Shown: in pieces, positions 25,801-36,700 of the stretch
Layout of the letters: every line of letters begins with the position of its first letter
Numbering within the stretch: position 1 is the first letter of the stretch
Source: Eudorina sp. 2006-703-Eu-15
Taxonomy: Eukaryota > Chlorophyta > Chlorophyceae > Chlamydomonadales > Volvocaceae
DNA length: 64,000 bases
Direction of reading: 5' to 3'
NCBI GenBank assembly: GCA_003117195.1
Contig: BDSI01000144.1
Location: 186,001-250,000, forward strand
Program-made: the position numbers and the translations under genes
The notes under the pieces: model-generated
The model's input: the letters and a program-made list of their open reading frames with translations, nothing else
Database searches by the model: none
What the model was told of the DNA's origin: nothing

Positions 25801-26561
25801 ACCGTACCTCACCTCGTACGACATCTAGAGCGCCCTCCCAGGGGCCCTCGTCCGGCGCAGTTCCTCCCGTACTGACTCCGGAACCCGGCCGCCGGGCGGC
25901 GGCTCCGGCGGGAATCGGACCCAGGGACGACCGCATTGCGCCCGACGGTGATGACTCGCCTCCATCGCTCTCATCTTCACTCGAAAGGCTGCGCGGCGGC
26001 TTCTCACGCAGCGGCTGCGGCTGCGGCTGCTGCTGCGACTCAGCCGCGGACGACGGAGCTGCTTGGGTCACTGGCTCCAGGGGCCCCACCTCACCGTACG
26101 TGTTGTGCGCGCGGCTGCCCGCTAGGGTGCCGGTACCGCCGCCGGTTAGGGCCTTGTCGGTCATCGGGGCCAACGAGGCCTCCGCATCACCACCACGCGG
26201 GGCGGCCGCCACCGAGGGATCATTCGAGGCGGTGCGGGGCTCGGGGAATGTCTGCGGAGCTGATTGGCTGTCGTACAGCGGCTGCCCGGTCGGAGGGGGC
26301 TGTCCGTCACGTGCGCCTTGACGTGCGGAGCCAGGTGACGCAGGGATCCGTTGCTGCTGCTGCTGCGGCTGTTGCTGCGGGGAGGGGTGCGGCGTGTGGC
26401 CGACACGTGAACAGCGTTTTCGTTAGGAGGGAGTGCGAGGCGGTGTCAGTTTCTGCTGGCACAACGGTTGCCAGGGGTTGCAAGCCCTGTTGCCAAGCCT
26501 GTGATGTGCTCACCTCGACCCGAACCGCAGAAGACGCCGCCACCGACGCGCTGCAGCCCAT
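11621..26561 (-). CDS. NLR-like STAND protein: MGCSAS N-terminus – TIR-like – NACHT – WD40
   Basis: Proposed exons (minus): 26561–26514, 26374–25813, 23863–22648, 22048–20494, 19903–19778, 19194–19063, 18469–18170, 15100–14969, 14621–14430, 13918–13790, 13306–13136, 12886–12626, 11758–11621. All junctions are GT–AG and phase-consistent, giving 1,653 residues. Residues 1–6, MGCSAS, fit an N-myristoylation/palmitoylation signal. Residues 17–203 are low-complexity (Q/P/S). A TIR-like region (about 275–420) shows FISHAWKN, VWLDIVAVNQH and RAWCIYEW; Glu377 aligns with the catalytic Glu of NADase TIRs. The NACHT part has Walker A GGPGEGKST (about 545) and Walker B LVILIDSLDEAD (about 678). Residues 1128–1653 hold about nine WD40 repeats, e.g. 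VAWSPDGKTLASCGYDRTVRLWD, mostly one per exon; exon 7 is degenerate. STAND NTPases of this layout act as sensors that oligomerise on ligand binding. Immune function is inferred. Exons 1–2 are the least certain; a blade may be missing where a retroelement sits between exons 7 and 8. Confidence 0.82.
15170..15265 (-). repeat. ~100-bp dispersed repeat, second copy at 32,410–32,520 (inverted)
   Basis: Minus-strand sequence CCTTGTCCGCGCGCCTGCAT, then ATGGTAAGTTTTTTCCTCGC, then GGGATCGGGCGGGCGGGCGG matches the plus strand at 32,410–32,520 almost base for base. It lies in the intron upstream of the WD40 exon at 15,100. No coding capacity; probably a fragment of a retroelement 3' region. Confidence 0.8.
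15985..17457 (-). mobile_element. reverse transcriptase ORF, Penelope-like/related RT family, 5'-truncated
   Basis: The frame is open from about 17,457 to a stop at 15,985 (roughly 490 codons; the first Met is internal, at 17,220). N-terminal VTDKSSATFQLVCKKYY resembles the '(A)DK...VVCKKYY' motif of a widespread eukaryotic RT family. Then come YTNLPHTLLRNALRNL, QVIGIPMGISASPFIANLFL (RT motif B-like), FRYSQRYLDDLLSL (catalytic YxDD, intact), PFLDVLL, and the C-terminal part LYDKREQPAF...DSNV...FHRLLRV, which matches the thumb region of the same family. This layout is closest to Penelope-like elements. No GIY-YIG endonuclease was seen. It lies on the same strand as the host gene, within the intron between WD40 exons 7 and 8. 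The overlapping larger frame at 15,975–17,618 is a shadow. Element ends are not defined. Confidence 0.75.
19574..19663. repeat. (CCCA)n tetranucleotide array in intron 5 of the NLR-like gene
   Basis: Two runs of CCCA(CCCA)n separated by GACCCATCAACCGACTGA. On the transcribed (minus) strand this is (TGGG)n, which can form G-quadruplexes in RNA. Confidence 0.9.
20302..20493. repeat. long (CCCA)n array at the 5' end of intron 4 of the NLR-like gene
   Basis: About 190 bp of CCCA repeats with a C-run at 20,370 and a few CTCA variants. On the minus strand the intron begins GTGGGTGGGTGGG directly after the exon end CTGCAG, so the 5' splice site motif GTGGGT is repeated many times. Translated through, it gives (GWVG)n, explaining a spurious extension of the exon-4 frame to 20,104. 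Confidence 0.9.
22862..22895 (-). repeat. CAG/AGC trinucleotide run encoding a Ser tract in the NLR-like protein
   Basis: A (CTG)n run on the plus strand reads as (AGC)n on the minus strand within exon 3. It produces about a dozen serines just ahead of the Walker A loop. It is likely to vary in length among strains. Confidence 0.85.
23927..24424 (+). mobile_element. hAT-type MITE, copy 1 (CAGTGTTGC ends)
   Basis: The ends CAGTGTTGCTATCTT and AAGATAGCAACACTG (right end closing at 24,424) are perfect inverted repeats. The flanks AATAGAAC (23,919–23,926) and ATTAGGAC (24,425–24,432) match at 6 of 8 positions, consistent with a decayed 8-bp hAT target duplication. No transposase. Interior sequence (TAGAATTCCGCAGGTTTCCG, CCTTTGGCAGGGC) is shared with the element at 61,440–62,456. 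It sits in intron 2 of the NLR-like gene, about 60 bp before the exon 3 acceptor. Confidence 0.85.
24539..24936. mobile_element. hAT-type MITE with perfect 8-bp target-site duplication
   Basis: The ends CAGGGTGGCTATCTTA and TAAGATAGCCACCCTG are inverted repeats. The flanks are identical 8-mers, GGCGGGGC, at 24,531–24,538 and 24,937–24,944, the diagnostic hAT target duplication. The 398-bp body is non-coding, with repeated 'GTATCTA' motifs. The terminal motif resembles the neighbouring CAGTGTTGCTATCTT family, so both may use a related transposase. The intact duplication suggests a fairly recent insertion into intron 2 of the NLR-like gene. Confidence 0.92.
25254..25790 (+). mobile_element. 5'-truncated LINE 3' fragment, copy 2
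   Basis: About 85–90% similar by eye to the fragment at 8,604–9,150 on the opposite strand. It reads CATGGGCCTGTCGTTTGTGG at its 5' end, the zinc-motif region (VCRCCRSEVQIEDEKHVLLD), MWAHRNSIVPFGR and stop near 25,633. The 3' untranslated part ends in AATGTAACACACACACACAT. The different microsatellite tails of the two copies ((AAC)n versus (CA)n/(CATA)n) fit separate retrotransposition events. It lies in intron 2 of the NLR-like gene, antisense to it. Confidence 0.8.
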
Positions 26562-28424
26562 GGTGCGCTGAGTAATACAAAAAAGACTGAACAAACTGGC
26601 CTTTGCTATCTCGGCAAGGCTTCATTTTCATCGACGTCGAAGGACCAGAGAATTCAAACATTCCTAAATGGCATGCACATTGTTGACAAACAATTGTCAA
26701 AGAAATAATATTAACATGAGTTGTGAACGTGCATATTTTCATGGCATTGTTGAATCAGCAGCAACTCCTTGCGGATTCAGGAACGGTTGAGCCAACGACG
26801 ACATCACGCCCCATACAAGGATTCATCATACTAAGGGTATGCAGTATGACAGAAACCCTGGCACTCATTCTGCGGCTGTGTGCATGAGTAATGCGAGGTA
26901 ACGTTAGGCGTTCCCGCATTTATATTTGTTCGTTGAGCTAGCCTTCCAGCCAATGAAATTGGCAATATTAAAGTTGCATTTTTTCCTTAAAAGAGTGAAG
27001 GGGATCCTCAATAATCAACCTGAAACGGGTGATGGTTGTATATCGGGCGGTCTCCGCAGCGATACCTGGTGCATGGGTGAAGTAGACCTAATTATCAACT
27101 GACTGGCTACCATTTTGATTAGGTTCGATCAATGGAAAATCCTTGGAAACGCTTGAGAAGTGGCAGTTGGTGGGAAAGTTACCGCAACTACGCCCGCTGT
27201 CCACACGCCCGCTGTCTACCCGAACTGCAGCGACCCCCCGACGCATGCGGCCGGCTCCGCGTAACCGTGGCTCCCAACATCCGCACACTGCTGGCTAGTC
27301 CCCCGATGTCGATATGCACGCAGTGGGAGGTGGACATTGCCTCTGTAGGTGGCCCCTACCGTACTCGATGGCGCGACCTACGTACCACATGTCGGGCAGC
27401 AGCGGGGTAGGTCCATGATGGTTGCAAGTAGCACCCCGACCAAGGAAACTGCAACTACGGCGATGACCCCAACCGACAGCGACAAAGACGATGGAGACGA
27501 TGCACAGGATTGCTCCGCCACACGCACACGACCCTTACCGTACTGCGGCACAGACGACTCTTCATGACGGCACTCCGCGACCGACTGCAACAACCTCGCA
27601 GATCTTTGTTAAAATCCCGCCCATTCCTTCACACTCGCTCATCGATCCGCTTGACGTCATAGGCCATCGAGTTAAGATGTTGAAAAACACCGCGTCTATG
27701 TGCATGGACCATTGCTATTGCAGCGGAGAGGCTTGGCAACTCGCCGCATCCGAGGTCTGGACGGTCGCATGCCGCAGGGGGCAGGTGACCGGATCTCGAA
27801 CGACTCCGCGCCCACCCACCTACGCTCCGCCAGTCGGACGCACCAATCCATCCTCGAGCCAACCTCCGACAGCCCCTGCAGCACCTCCTCCTTCGCCTCA
27901 CCTGCTCATGCGCAAGAGCGCCTTGCAAGAGTGCACACCAGGGACCGGAGCTATCGTCGTCAACGTCAGCATTATTGGGCTCCTCCTGGGGAGGGTTTGG
28001 GCACAAACCCCAGGACTAGGGGACAGTCCAGCCAGGAACTCACAAGCGCCCGTGTATGTGTTAAGTTACCAAATGTGGCGGGGTCACTGGACAAGATTAC
28101 AGTCTCGTTCACCTCCTGGCAGCTTTGCTCGTACGGCACCAGAGATGGTGCGCCGTCAGGTTGTACGGTATCCTGGGGACCTAAACACCGAGTACTTGCA
28201 TCTTCTTCGCATCCTGTGATGCGCCCGACTGCGCCTCACTTCTGGGCCAAAGTTCTCCATTACCGCCTTGAGAGGACGCGCACCCCGGGTAAGGTTTGGC
28301 ACACAGGGTCAGACCCCCGGGGAAGCGGAGGGTCGCGGCGGAGGGATAGGAGATTGACATGAAACGAACATTCTGGGCGGGTGCATGCACCGTGGTGAGC
28401 ACAAATGTGCACATACCATAAGAA
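26562..28424. other. no confident gene; presumed 5' flank of the NLR-like gene
   Basis: This is the region upstream of the MGCSAS start codon. AT-rich stretches at 26,580–26,760 and 26,900–27,000 could hold promoter elements, but none is convincing. Minus- and plus-strand frames between 27,130 and 28,360 lack recognisable domains. Confidence 0.4.
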
Positions 28425-28429
28425 CGTCC

Positions 28430-28727
28430 AAAGACAGGCACCCAGCCACGTGAGGCCGCCCAAGCTGGCGACCGCATAAGAGGATGACTGATGGATGATG
28501 TCCAGGTGCACCCCGTTCCGTACCTCGGTGCCGCTGTGCTCCCTCATTGCCTCCTCCAAGTAGTTCAGGCCCGCATCCCATAATGATCCTCCGTGAATCC
28601 CCGCCGCGCTGCTCGATGAGCCGCAGGGCGGGTGTGCGCGCACCTGGCGGATGGGCCGTGGCTGGTCGCCGGGGCTGAACAGCCAGATCACAAAGGCGGA
28701 CTGCGGAGGGTATGCGCTCGCCGACAT
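28430..28727 (-). CDS. possible exon of an unrecognised minus-strand gene
   Basis: After a plausible acceptor (GAATGCTCAG), the minus strand reads MSASAYPPQSAFVIWLFSPG and continues to VRNGVHLDIIHQSSSYAVAS and LGGLTWLGACLWTFLWYV. The composition looks protein-like and the last part is hydrophobic. No family was recognised and neither neighbouring exon nor 3' boundary is clear. It could equally be a chance frame. Confidence 0.22.
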
Positions 28728-28799
28728 TGACTGAGCATTCAAACAAACACGCGTATGTGAACACTTTTGACCAGCTGACGCTGCGCCACATTTGTACAA

Positions 28800-29270
28800 T
28801 AACGTTCTGCTTTCGGAATTGTTAATTTGTTTGCCATGTAGAAAGATATATCGTGCAGGTGACAGAGGTTCAGTGGTTATGCCCCCATTGCAACTGTTTT
28901 CTTCCAGGCGACTTTGTATGACGCCTGTCAGGATTTGTTTCTCGCCTTGCCTGGCATAGTACGACAATCATGGCCCGCGCTCAGTCAGAGCAGAGAGCTG
29001 GGCCACTGACCCTGTACGGCAGGGCAACGACCACTTTCAAGCGTGATTTGCTCCTTCGGGCAGTGATTCTTACCCAATTGATATAGTTATACATGGAGGA
29101 ATTTTGAAGAATGGACCAAACATTGCGTACATGAGCGTGACGGGTCAAGTTTCAATTTGAACATACTGAACGCCGGTATAAAGCTTTAAATTGCCTCAAG
29201 TAGTACTTGGATATTAGATGGCTAAAAAGGGGTGGAGCACACGTGGATATCTGCTGGTGCTGGTTTGGGC
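28800..29270. other. no recognisable feature
   Basis: No coding or repeat structure seen. Confidence 0.4.
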
Positions 29271-29274
29271 TTTC

Positions 29275-29710
29275 TCGGTGAGAGGGTTATACCACATCCA
29301 AATGTCCAGGAATGCTAAGATGAACCATGGGTCAATTTTAGCTGGTCAGGCGTCTCGCCGTGCTTTGCCGTTTTGCCAGGAGCGACGATGATGCACCATG
29401 TCGTGGCCCCCCGGGACGTTCTGCTTGAATGGGTTGACAAACCATGGCCTATTACCCTCCAGTGTTATGTCAGTGTAATCCTAGGCCATACACATGGGTC
29501 ATAGCAGTGCTGTATTTTGCCAGCAGCGTCCATGAAGTGACATGTCACGGAACCCGCACACGGAATGTTTCAGTGCCTTGCGAACTAATAGCCAGGGAAT
29601 GTCCAGTATAACACCATTATTAAGCTTAGCTATACAGATGAGTCGCCGTAGTCCACTATTTTGTCAGCAGCAGTAATGAAGTGCACGGTCCCGGCCCCAG
29701 TCATGATGGC
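29275..29710. repeat. degenerate ~143-bp tandem repeat, about 3 copies
   Basis: Three related blocks are spaced about 143 bp apart. The best landmark is T(A/G)TTTTG(C/T)CAG followed by AGC...ATGA(A/T)G(T/C), at about 29,370, 29,514 and 29,655, each followed by a GTCCCGG- or CGGAACCC-like stretch. The units are strongly diverged. No coding support. Confidence 0.5.
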
Positions 29711-30227
29711 ATTCTCCGTCGTGTTGTATCGTAGGTCGATCAAATGTATACATTCAATACCGAAATCCCATACATCTCAAGCTCTCACTTGCAACCCCAC
29801 ACCTTTGGCAAACAGCTCGACGCAGCTGCTAGGCTGCGATTGTAGCAGCGTGTGCCTGAATAGTTTATAAAGGCCGCAAGCAATCACAAATTGCAAGCAC
29901 GACCTTGATTTGCTTCTTGGACCAAACAAGTGGATCCAGTAGCCTAAATCGAGTTTACATCAAGACACCACAACCCAACGTCACCTGGACATTGTCATTA
30001 TCAAATTGATGGAGCGTCACATTGGAGAACCGTGTAAAATGTTGGCGTTCTGGGGCGAGGTGGCTTGCACGGTGGTGAGGGGGATGCCGGCCCAAAGACG
30101 GTGCTCCGAAGAAGCCTAATACTCGTGGCATGAAGGTAGGGGATGATGAAGATAGTTCTCTGCTGTCTTCTCGACGATCAAGAAATTCAGCCGTGCGACG
30201 CGAGCAAGTCTTGGGCGGTAGAGCGCG
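29711..30227. other. no recognisable gene
   Basis: Nothing identifiable. Confidence 0.4.
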
Positions 30228-30341
30228 GTGGTTGAGCTTTATTTCCGGCGAATCCGGGTGAAATTCCTTCCTTATTCAATGCTCAAGGAGTGCGTGCTAC
30301 CTGCGCAGGTGCTGCGATTTTCCGACTTCGGGGAGCGGACC

Positions 30342-31707
30342 CTACCTGTCCAACGACGACCTCCGAAACTCCAACCGTCTGTCCTGACATGGCGCTGCTG
30401 GCGACGGGACAAGGTTGGTGGTGGCCTTGGAACGGCGAAAGGTGGCCGTCATGGCGGCGGTGGCTGTGGCCTGGGCCGCGGCACGACATCCGTGGTGTGG
30501 TGGCGGCACGGACGCCTGGCGGCCCTCCTCTCCTGGTGGCCAGGGAGGGCAGAGGGCCCCGGGCCACGCTGCTGAGGTCGGCGGCGCCCTAGCCGACCGA
30601 GGTGCGCTGAGGGGAGACCCGCTCACCGGGGCGGTGAGACTAGGTAGGGTGTCCGCGGAACTTATGCTGCCTGCCTGTCTGTGTACGGGTTCCAAGGGGC
30701 ATTCACTTTGGGCCTGCTCCAGGGGTGGTGAACCCTGTTGGTTCGAGAGGTTTACGTCCTTGGATTTGGCCTGTTCGGGGGTACGCTCCGTCAAGCATTT
30801 GCATCCGCTTGTATGCGGCCAGGAGCTCTCGACCATTGGGCAAGCGTGCCACGAGGAAGCCTGACGGCTCTCAAACTGCTCGGCGGAAGTAGCTGTCCAT
30901 TCGGGCTCCTTAGAGCCCTGTCCTGGCAGTAACTGCTTCGGCACGTATCCCTTGCTTTTGCATACGCGCCTACAATGGACATCGGGATGATTGTGTCATT
31001 CCAGCGGACCGTGCGTGTAGTACTGTTCATATGTGACTGACTGACAGGCCCGCCCCGTATTTCCGTCTCTTGGGCGGTTTTGTGGCTGTGGGTGCAACGC
31101 GTCTGGTGATGGGGCCCGCGAGAACCTCTGAGATGTCCTCGACCTCATAATACAAATCATACACGGTACTATTTGCTGCTGACCCGTTGTATCGTTGGTG
31201 GTGCCTTTGCAGGGCTTCCATGGGATCCTATTGTCCAGATCGACCTGCTGTTCCCGAGCAACCGCCCAGCGCGGCCGCCACCATTGCGGCCGGAGGTATT
31301 CCGGCTGCGGCGGCCGCGTTGACGGTGTTACGGTTGTCCTCGGAGCGGGCAGGGCATCATCGAGTACCATTTCGTCAGTCGTCCATCTCCGTGGCGTTAG
31401 CACCTCCCCGGCTGTGCGGGCGCCTGAGGGCTACGGGCGTGGCGTCGAGTCCCTTGACGGCGAGGTATGTTTGCACAGGGTTGGGGGGTAACGGTTGTAC
31501 TGTAGCCCCGTCTGTCAAGTGGGTCATCTCAACGTTCGGCTTTAGGCGGGCCAGCGGGGCCGTGCGCGGCCTCGGTCCCTTAACGGGTGGGATGCCTAGG
31601 CTGGGCACACTCTTACGTATGTTACATGTGTCCTTCCGTAGGGCGGACATGAAGCGCCGCGCTTCCATACACGGGGTACGGTGCTCGGGGGTCAGGTTGC
31701 ACTCCAT
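30342..31707 (-). pseudogene. degenerate ORF cluster, possibly a decayed retroelement first ORF
   Basis: Three consecutive minus-strand frames lie end to end in different frames: 31,707–31,375 (MECNLTPEHRTPCMEARRFM...), 31,403–30,996 and 30,944–30,342. They look like one reading frame broken by frameshifts. The protein is Pro/Arg/Ser-rich without a recognisable domain. A gag-like or ORF1-like origin is only a guess, based on the decayed state and the repeat-rich surroundings. Confidence 0.25.
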
Positions 31708-31759
31708 GGATAGCTGCGTTTTCCATCCGTGCGCACCTCTTTGTTGTCACAGCGGGTGT

Positions 31760-32400
31760 CGTTGTTGATGAAGTCCTCTTTATCTTTTCCGAAATGATCT
31801 CGCGCGCTTCCGCCCTATGCGTGTTGGCTCCTCAGGGCGGTTCGGCAATGCCGATTGCGCGGGTTCCAGAGGGTTCCTGAGTCTGCACCTGTCCGTCTGG
31901 CGGACCCGGTGCTCTGGGTGCGTCGCGCCTTACGTGCGGGTCAAGCGAGGGTCGGCGCAAGGACCGGCGTAGGAAGATTACCATTATGCTTTAGTCCAGC
32001 GAATACCGGGGTATCTGGGATGTCACGGAGTCTTTAGTCATCCAAGTAAGGGAAGCGAAGGCTGTCTTACCATCCAGGGCCCCGGGGCGGAAAGGAAGCC
32101 TCCTGCGGGGCCCGCATGGTGCGCGTGTCTATTGAGGAACCTTCCCGAACCACCCAAGCCACGCGCGCGCCTGATTTGTGTTCGAGTGACGGAAATACCT
32201 GCCACCTCCGTCTATGTACGGCAAATCCCGCTGTCTCGTACATTTGGACCCCGGCGGGGCCCCCAGCACGCATCCGTCCCCAACAACGACCAACAAGGGA
32301 ACGGCAACCGCCAACCCGGCTTGGATGCCGGATGTATGTGACCGGCATTGCAATGCGCCATGCACGTTCTCCCTAGATATATGCACCAGTGTTCATAAGC
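31760..32400. other. no recognisable gene
   Basis: GC-rich sequence with overlapping short frames on both strands and no domain. Confidence 0.4.
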
Positions 32401-32409
32401 AAGCGCCGT

Positions 32410-32520
32410 ACACACACACACCTTGTCCGCGCGCCTGCATATGGTAAGTTTTTCCTCGCAGGTTCTATGGTAAGTATATTGCCACCTGGGATCGGGCGGG
32501 CGGGCGGGTTGCAATTCTAC
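32410..32520 (+). repeat. ~100-bp dispersed repeat, inverted copy of 15,170–15,265
   Basis: Starts CCTTGTCCGCGCGCCTGCAT and ends in GGGCGGGCGGGCGGGTTGCA followed by a short (CA)n. This element lies directly upstream of the family-B retroelement tail, so the two may have been inserted next to each other or belong to one composite element. Confidence 0.8.
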
Positions 32521-32534
32521 ACACACACACACAC

Positions 32535-32795
32535 CCTGGGTGCTGCAAGGACTTGAGGAGGTTGAACAGCGGACTGCGAGGCGCAGACCGCCCGGGATGG
32601 GCCTTCGCCCACTCCCTTGAGGGGGCACAGCGGTCACCGATCCTCGGGGATCGGGCACGCGCCCTAGGTTGAGAGCGAGGGGACAGAGGCCCCTTACGCC
32701 CCTTTCCCCCGTATCCGGGGGAAAGTGCTTCGGCGGTCTCCCGTATGGGGCGGGTTAGCGCCCCCGGCCAGTGTCGGCCCGGCAGATATGTAACG

Positions 32796-32889
<94 letters not shown>
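32535..32889 (+). mobile_element. non-LTR retroelement 3' end 'family B' with long (CA)n tail
   Basis: Sequence from CCCTGGGTGCTGCAAGGACT to ATATGTAACGATTCACACA is nearly identical to 50,000–50,290 on the same strand. Both begin at the same base, so either they share a real 5' boundary (SINE-like, about 265 bp) or the truncation is coincidental. The (CA)n tail here is about 90 bp. No coding capacity. Confidence 0.7.
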
Positions 32890-32891
<2 letters not shown>

Positions 32892-33768
32892 GCTGGTCTC
32901 TTCTATAAACACACACACGCTGGTCGTGTCGCCACCGCTGGAGGGAGCTCAAGTGCTTGCCGGTGGACGCGGGGTCCCAGCAAGAGACCAACGCAGTAGT
33001 GTCTGTCCGTATGGGGAACGACTGCCATGCTGTCCTGCTGTGCGGTGGGCCCGGAGGCTGCAGCATGCCATGTGTCCACGGGGCCTTACGTCACCCGCCT
33101 TGCCCCGCACGGGCCTCACCGGGCCCTACATACACAAATCCAATTGAGCGAGGGTGGTTTCCGCAACTCGAGGCAGCATGTGTTCTGTCGCTGGTGAACA
33201 TAAATTGCTAACAAAACAGTCTTGAAGTAATACTAGGCGCTTCACGGCTGAGGAATAACCGGCTACTGGATTCGATCGCGACAGCATCACCGTGGGGAGC
33301 ATTGGCCCGAAAGGCTTTCGATGAAAGCGACCTCTGCGCGCCCTCACGGGCCCGGTCACGGGTGGATGATAAGAAGCCCACCCGGTTCACGGGTGTATGT
33401 GAACGAGGATGGTGCTCTAACAAACCTCCGAGAACACTTTATTGGCGAGAAGTTGTTGCTTGTAAATGTCTGGGATGTTTTTGCGTCTTCGGTCCAGCGC
33501 GGAGACGGGGCTCTGCACCAAACTAATACTAAGCGATCAATATCTTGGGTTGCGTGGCAGTTTTTTGTGTACATACTGCTCCACCAGCAGCTGTTGAGGC
33601 GTGCCGCGGTAATTAATAGGAGGCAGCAGCACTACTGGTAAGCAAGATCTTCGCCGAAGCGCAGCTCAGCCAGCTTAGCTAAACAGCTAGCTAGGCTTCG
33701 CAATATGCCTGTCCGACTCCCTTCACATCCTATCTCCCTCCCGACTGCAGTGCGCGTTCGACTGCTAA
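32890..33768. other. no recognisable gene; 5' flank of vWA–kinase copy A
   Basis: No domain seen. Nothing here clearly matches the shared upstream blocks of copies C and D. Confidence 0.4.
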
Positions 33769-36700
33769 ATGGATAACCCGGTGGACGACCTCATCAGGGA
33801 AAGTCTCGCGGGCTTGGGTTTGAGGGAATCGCCCGAGCTGCCTCCGGCCTCGGCGGCCGTGTCGTCGGTGTCGTACAACACGCACGGGATCGACAAGCGG
33901 GGGCTGCAGGAAGCCGTCAAGTACGGCAGGAAGGTGCGCGCCAACCGGGGGCGGGACGGCAAGACGCGCTGGCGGTACACGCACAAGGCAAGTAGTAAGT
34001 ATCGCCCACTCGGACTCGGAAACTGCGTGTTGGTACCGTACTGCGTCTGAAGTATTTTCAAACAAATGTTCGAGAAGAATTCCCTGGGGGTTTAGTCACA
34101 AACATTTAAGTAAATACGATGCCGACCTCGAGAACAATTCCTGAAGAATCGTTATTAACTTTCCTTCCAGTGCCCCGATGCGCTGCTCGCTCGGTGTCTT
34201 GAAGTAGAATCTTCTGAAACCAATCGATGCCGTTGGGTACAGGTACGCAGGGTCGATAAATGGTGTTATTCCTGGTGCCGGCGGTCGCAATCAACGCTGC
34301 CTCGCAAAACGTTAAAAGTTCCAGGATACGGCACGGTAGATACATTTGGAAGCGCGCCTCATAAATATTTTCAGTGTGAATAAATATCTATTTTTTCAGC
34401 AACGATTACGCTCGCAAACAATTATAGGCAGTATTACGGAAAGCAAGTATCAGGCTTCCCGTCGGAGGCCGCCTGGGGGTTCGACGGCACAGGCCATCAA
34501 CGATTCCTTCTCCGCGCAACAACATTTTTCCGTCTTGTATCATCTTCGTCTATCGTTATCCTTATTTAATTGTCTGTTGTCTTACAGTGGATCCCACCGA
34601 TCATTTATATCGTTGACAGCCTCAGTCTCCACAGCGCCACACGGCATACGGATCCGCAACGGCTCGTATTGGCTATATATCCGCGCCATCGTGGTGCACC
34701 GGACCGGCTTCACAAGCGCCCCGAAGCACACCCCGCCTATACCCACTCAACCAGTGAACCACCCCGTTCCTGGGGACCAGCCATGCAGCCCGCTCAGGGG
34801 GAATTAGCCGCCAGGGCAACCCCGCCCATTGGGCAACCCCGCCCATTAATAGCGCCGTACGACCGCCGCAGCCAAACAAACCAGATCCCATCTCCAGCAG
34901 TTGCCTGTAATCTTGAAAGGCCCACGGGTGCTCGCAAGCCACCATCAGGGGTCTGTCCGGAGTGCCCCAAGAAGCACTCGAGTCCCGTCAAGGGCACCCT
35001 ACCTGGTCGCTTGATGATTGCAAAGATACCCCGCGCGCGGCCCCCGCCGAGGCCACTGGTGTCATGTTACGTAGTCATCCTGTCCATGGTGACAGCGGGC
35101 CACGGACGGCACACCGGGCAGCCCCCACTGGTCTTCGCACAATGTTCATCGCACTTGTTATCGTGTTGTCTCCCGGGTTTCGGTGCTGATACCCCTTGCT
35201 TGCTTAACTGACAAAATGCTCACTACGTACAGCGGCTGCTCCCACTGCTGCTGTTATTTTTGCTATGTGGTACTACGTACTGCAACTGCTACTGCCTCTG
35301 TTGCGACGGCCTCCGCTGCTGCCACCGCGGCTGCTGGTGTTGATGAAGCGCAGGGTGTCGTGTACATCACGGACGAGACCAGCCGCCACGAGATCACCAG
35401 CTGGCGGCTCACGGATGCGCTGGAGGAAGTGCCCCGGCCCCTGGGCGGGGCTGCTGCTGCTGGAAGCGGGGTCGCCCACGTGGTCGTGATTGTGGACCAC
35501 AGCGGGTCCATGCGCAAGAATGACGTACCGGGGTACGACAGCCGTACGGCAGCAGTGTACGACTGCCTGGCGCGGGACCTCATCGAGCCGCAGCTGCGTA
35601 AGGCCGGCGTGGGGAGGATGGAGGTGGGTGATGGCTACGGCGGCAGCTAGGAGTCAGGATGTGGATGGCAATGCTCTGATGTTTTCGAAAGTGGCTGGCA
35701 TGTAGTATTCCGGAATCCCTAGGGTCAACTATAGAAATAAACCGTCAAGTAGGTCCAATAATTCACAGCCAACCTGCTCCTCCGGGGTCCAGGTGTCGGT
35801 CATCGAGATGAGCGATGGAGCGACCGTGGTTCTGGAGCGCGCCGCACCCGATATGGAGCTGCTGGCCTTCCTCAAGGGCCGCATGTCCGCCCGCGCACGG
35901 TCCCACGGCAACTACCTGCCCGCGCTGGACGCCGCCCTCAAGCTGCTGGCCGGCGACGCAGGCCGCTCCAACCAGCTCTTCCTGGTGCTGCTCTCCGACG
36001 GCGGCCCCAGCGACCATGTGGGCAGGAGCTGTGCGCATGGCTGCCGGGTCTGGAACGCATTTTATCCGAGGAAGGGTTGCGGTCAGTGGGGGCTGTGGGA
36101 CTGCCCTATCTCGCCCGATGAGTGCCGTGATATAACAGCAGTAATCTCAATTAAATGCGCATACAGTAGCCACCCTGAATATGCCTACCTAGCTACCTAC
36201 CTCTCTAAACAAGCAGGTCGTTGATGACTGTGTGGCGCGCGTAAAGCGGATGGGCGACCTGCTTGGACGGGACCGTGTGTTCATCGGCACAGTAGCGTTT
36301 GGGCCGCCCAACGAAAACTACACCGTGCTCGCCAGGATTGCCAAGGCGCTGCCGCGGCATTCGTTCCAGGTACAGTATGGGTCGTGGTGTGTGCAGGGGT
36401 GGACGGCAGGGGTTCAACAATGTGCAGCAAGCTACGCTGGACTGCGCGCGCCGTCGTCGAGCAACATGACTTGATAGCTAGGTGTTTCAATTTTGCCCAT
36501 CCACAGCCTCAGAGCGAGCTGCTGCCGGCTGACGAAACAATGTGTGTGCTGTGACCTTCTACGTGAACTCCTGACACGATTGTTGGATCCTGAATCTATG
36601 TCTTATCCCCATGAGAGGTAGGCTCATACATATAGAGGACACACCGTTCAGAACCCCGGTGAGATTGACGAATCGGCTTAGCCTATTGTCGGAATCTAAC

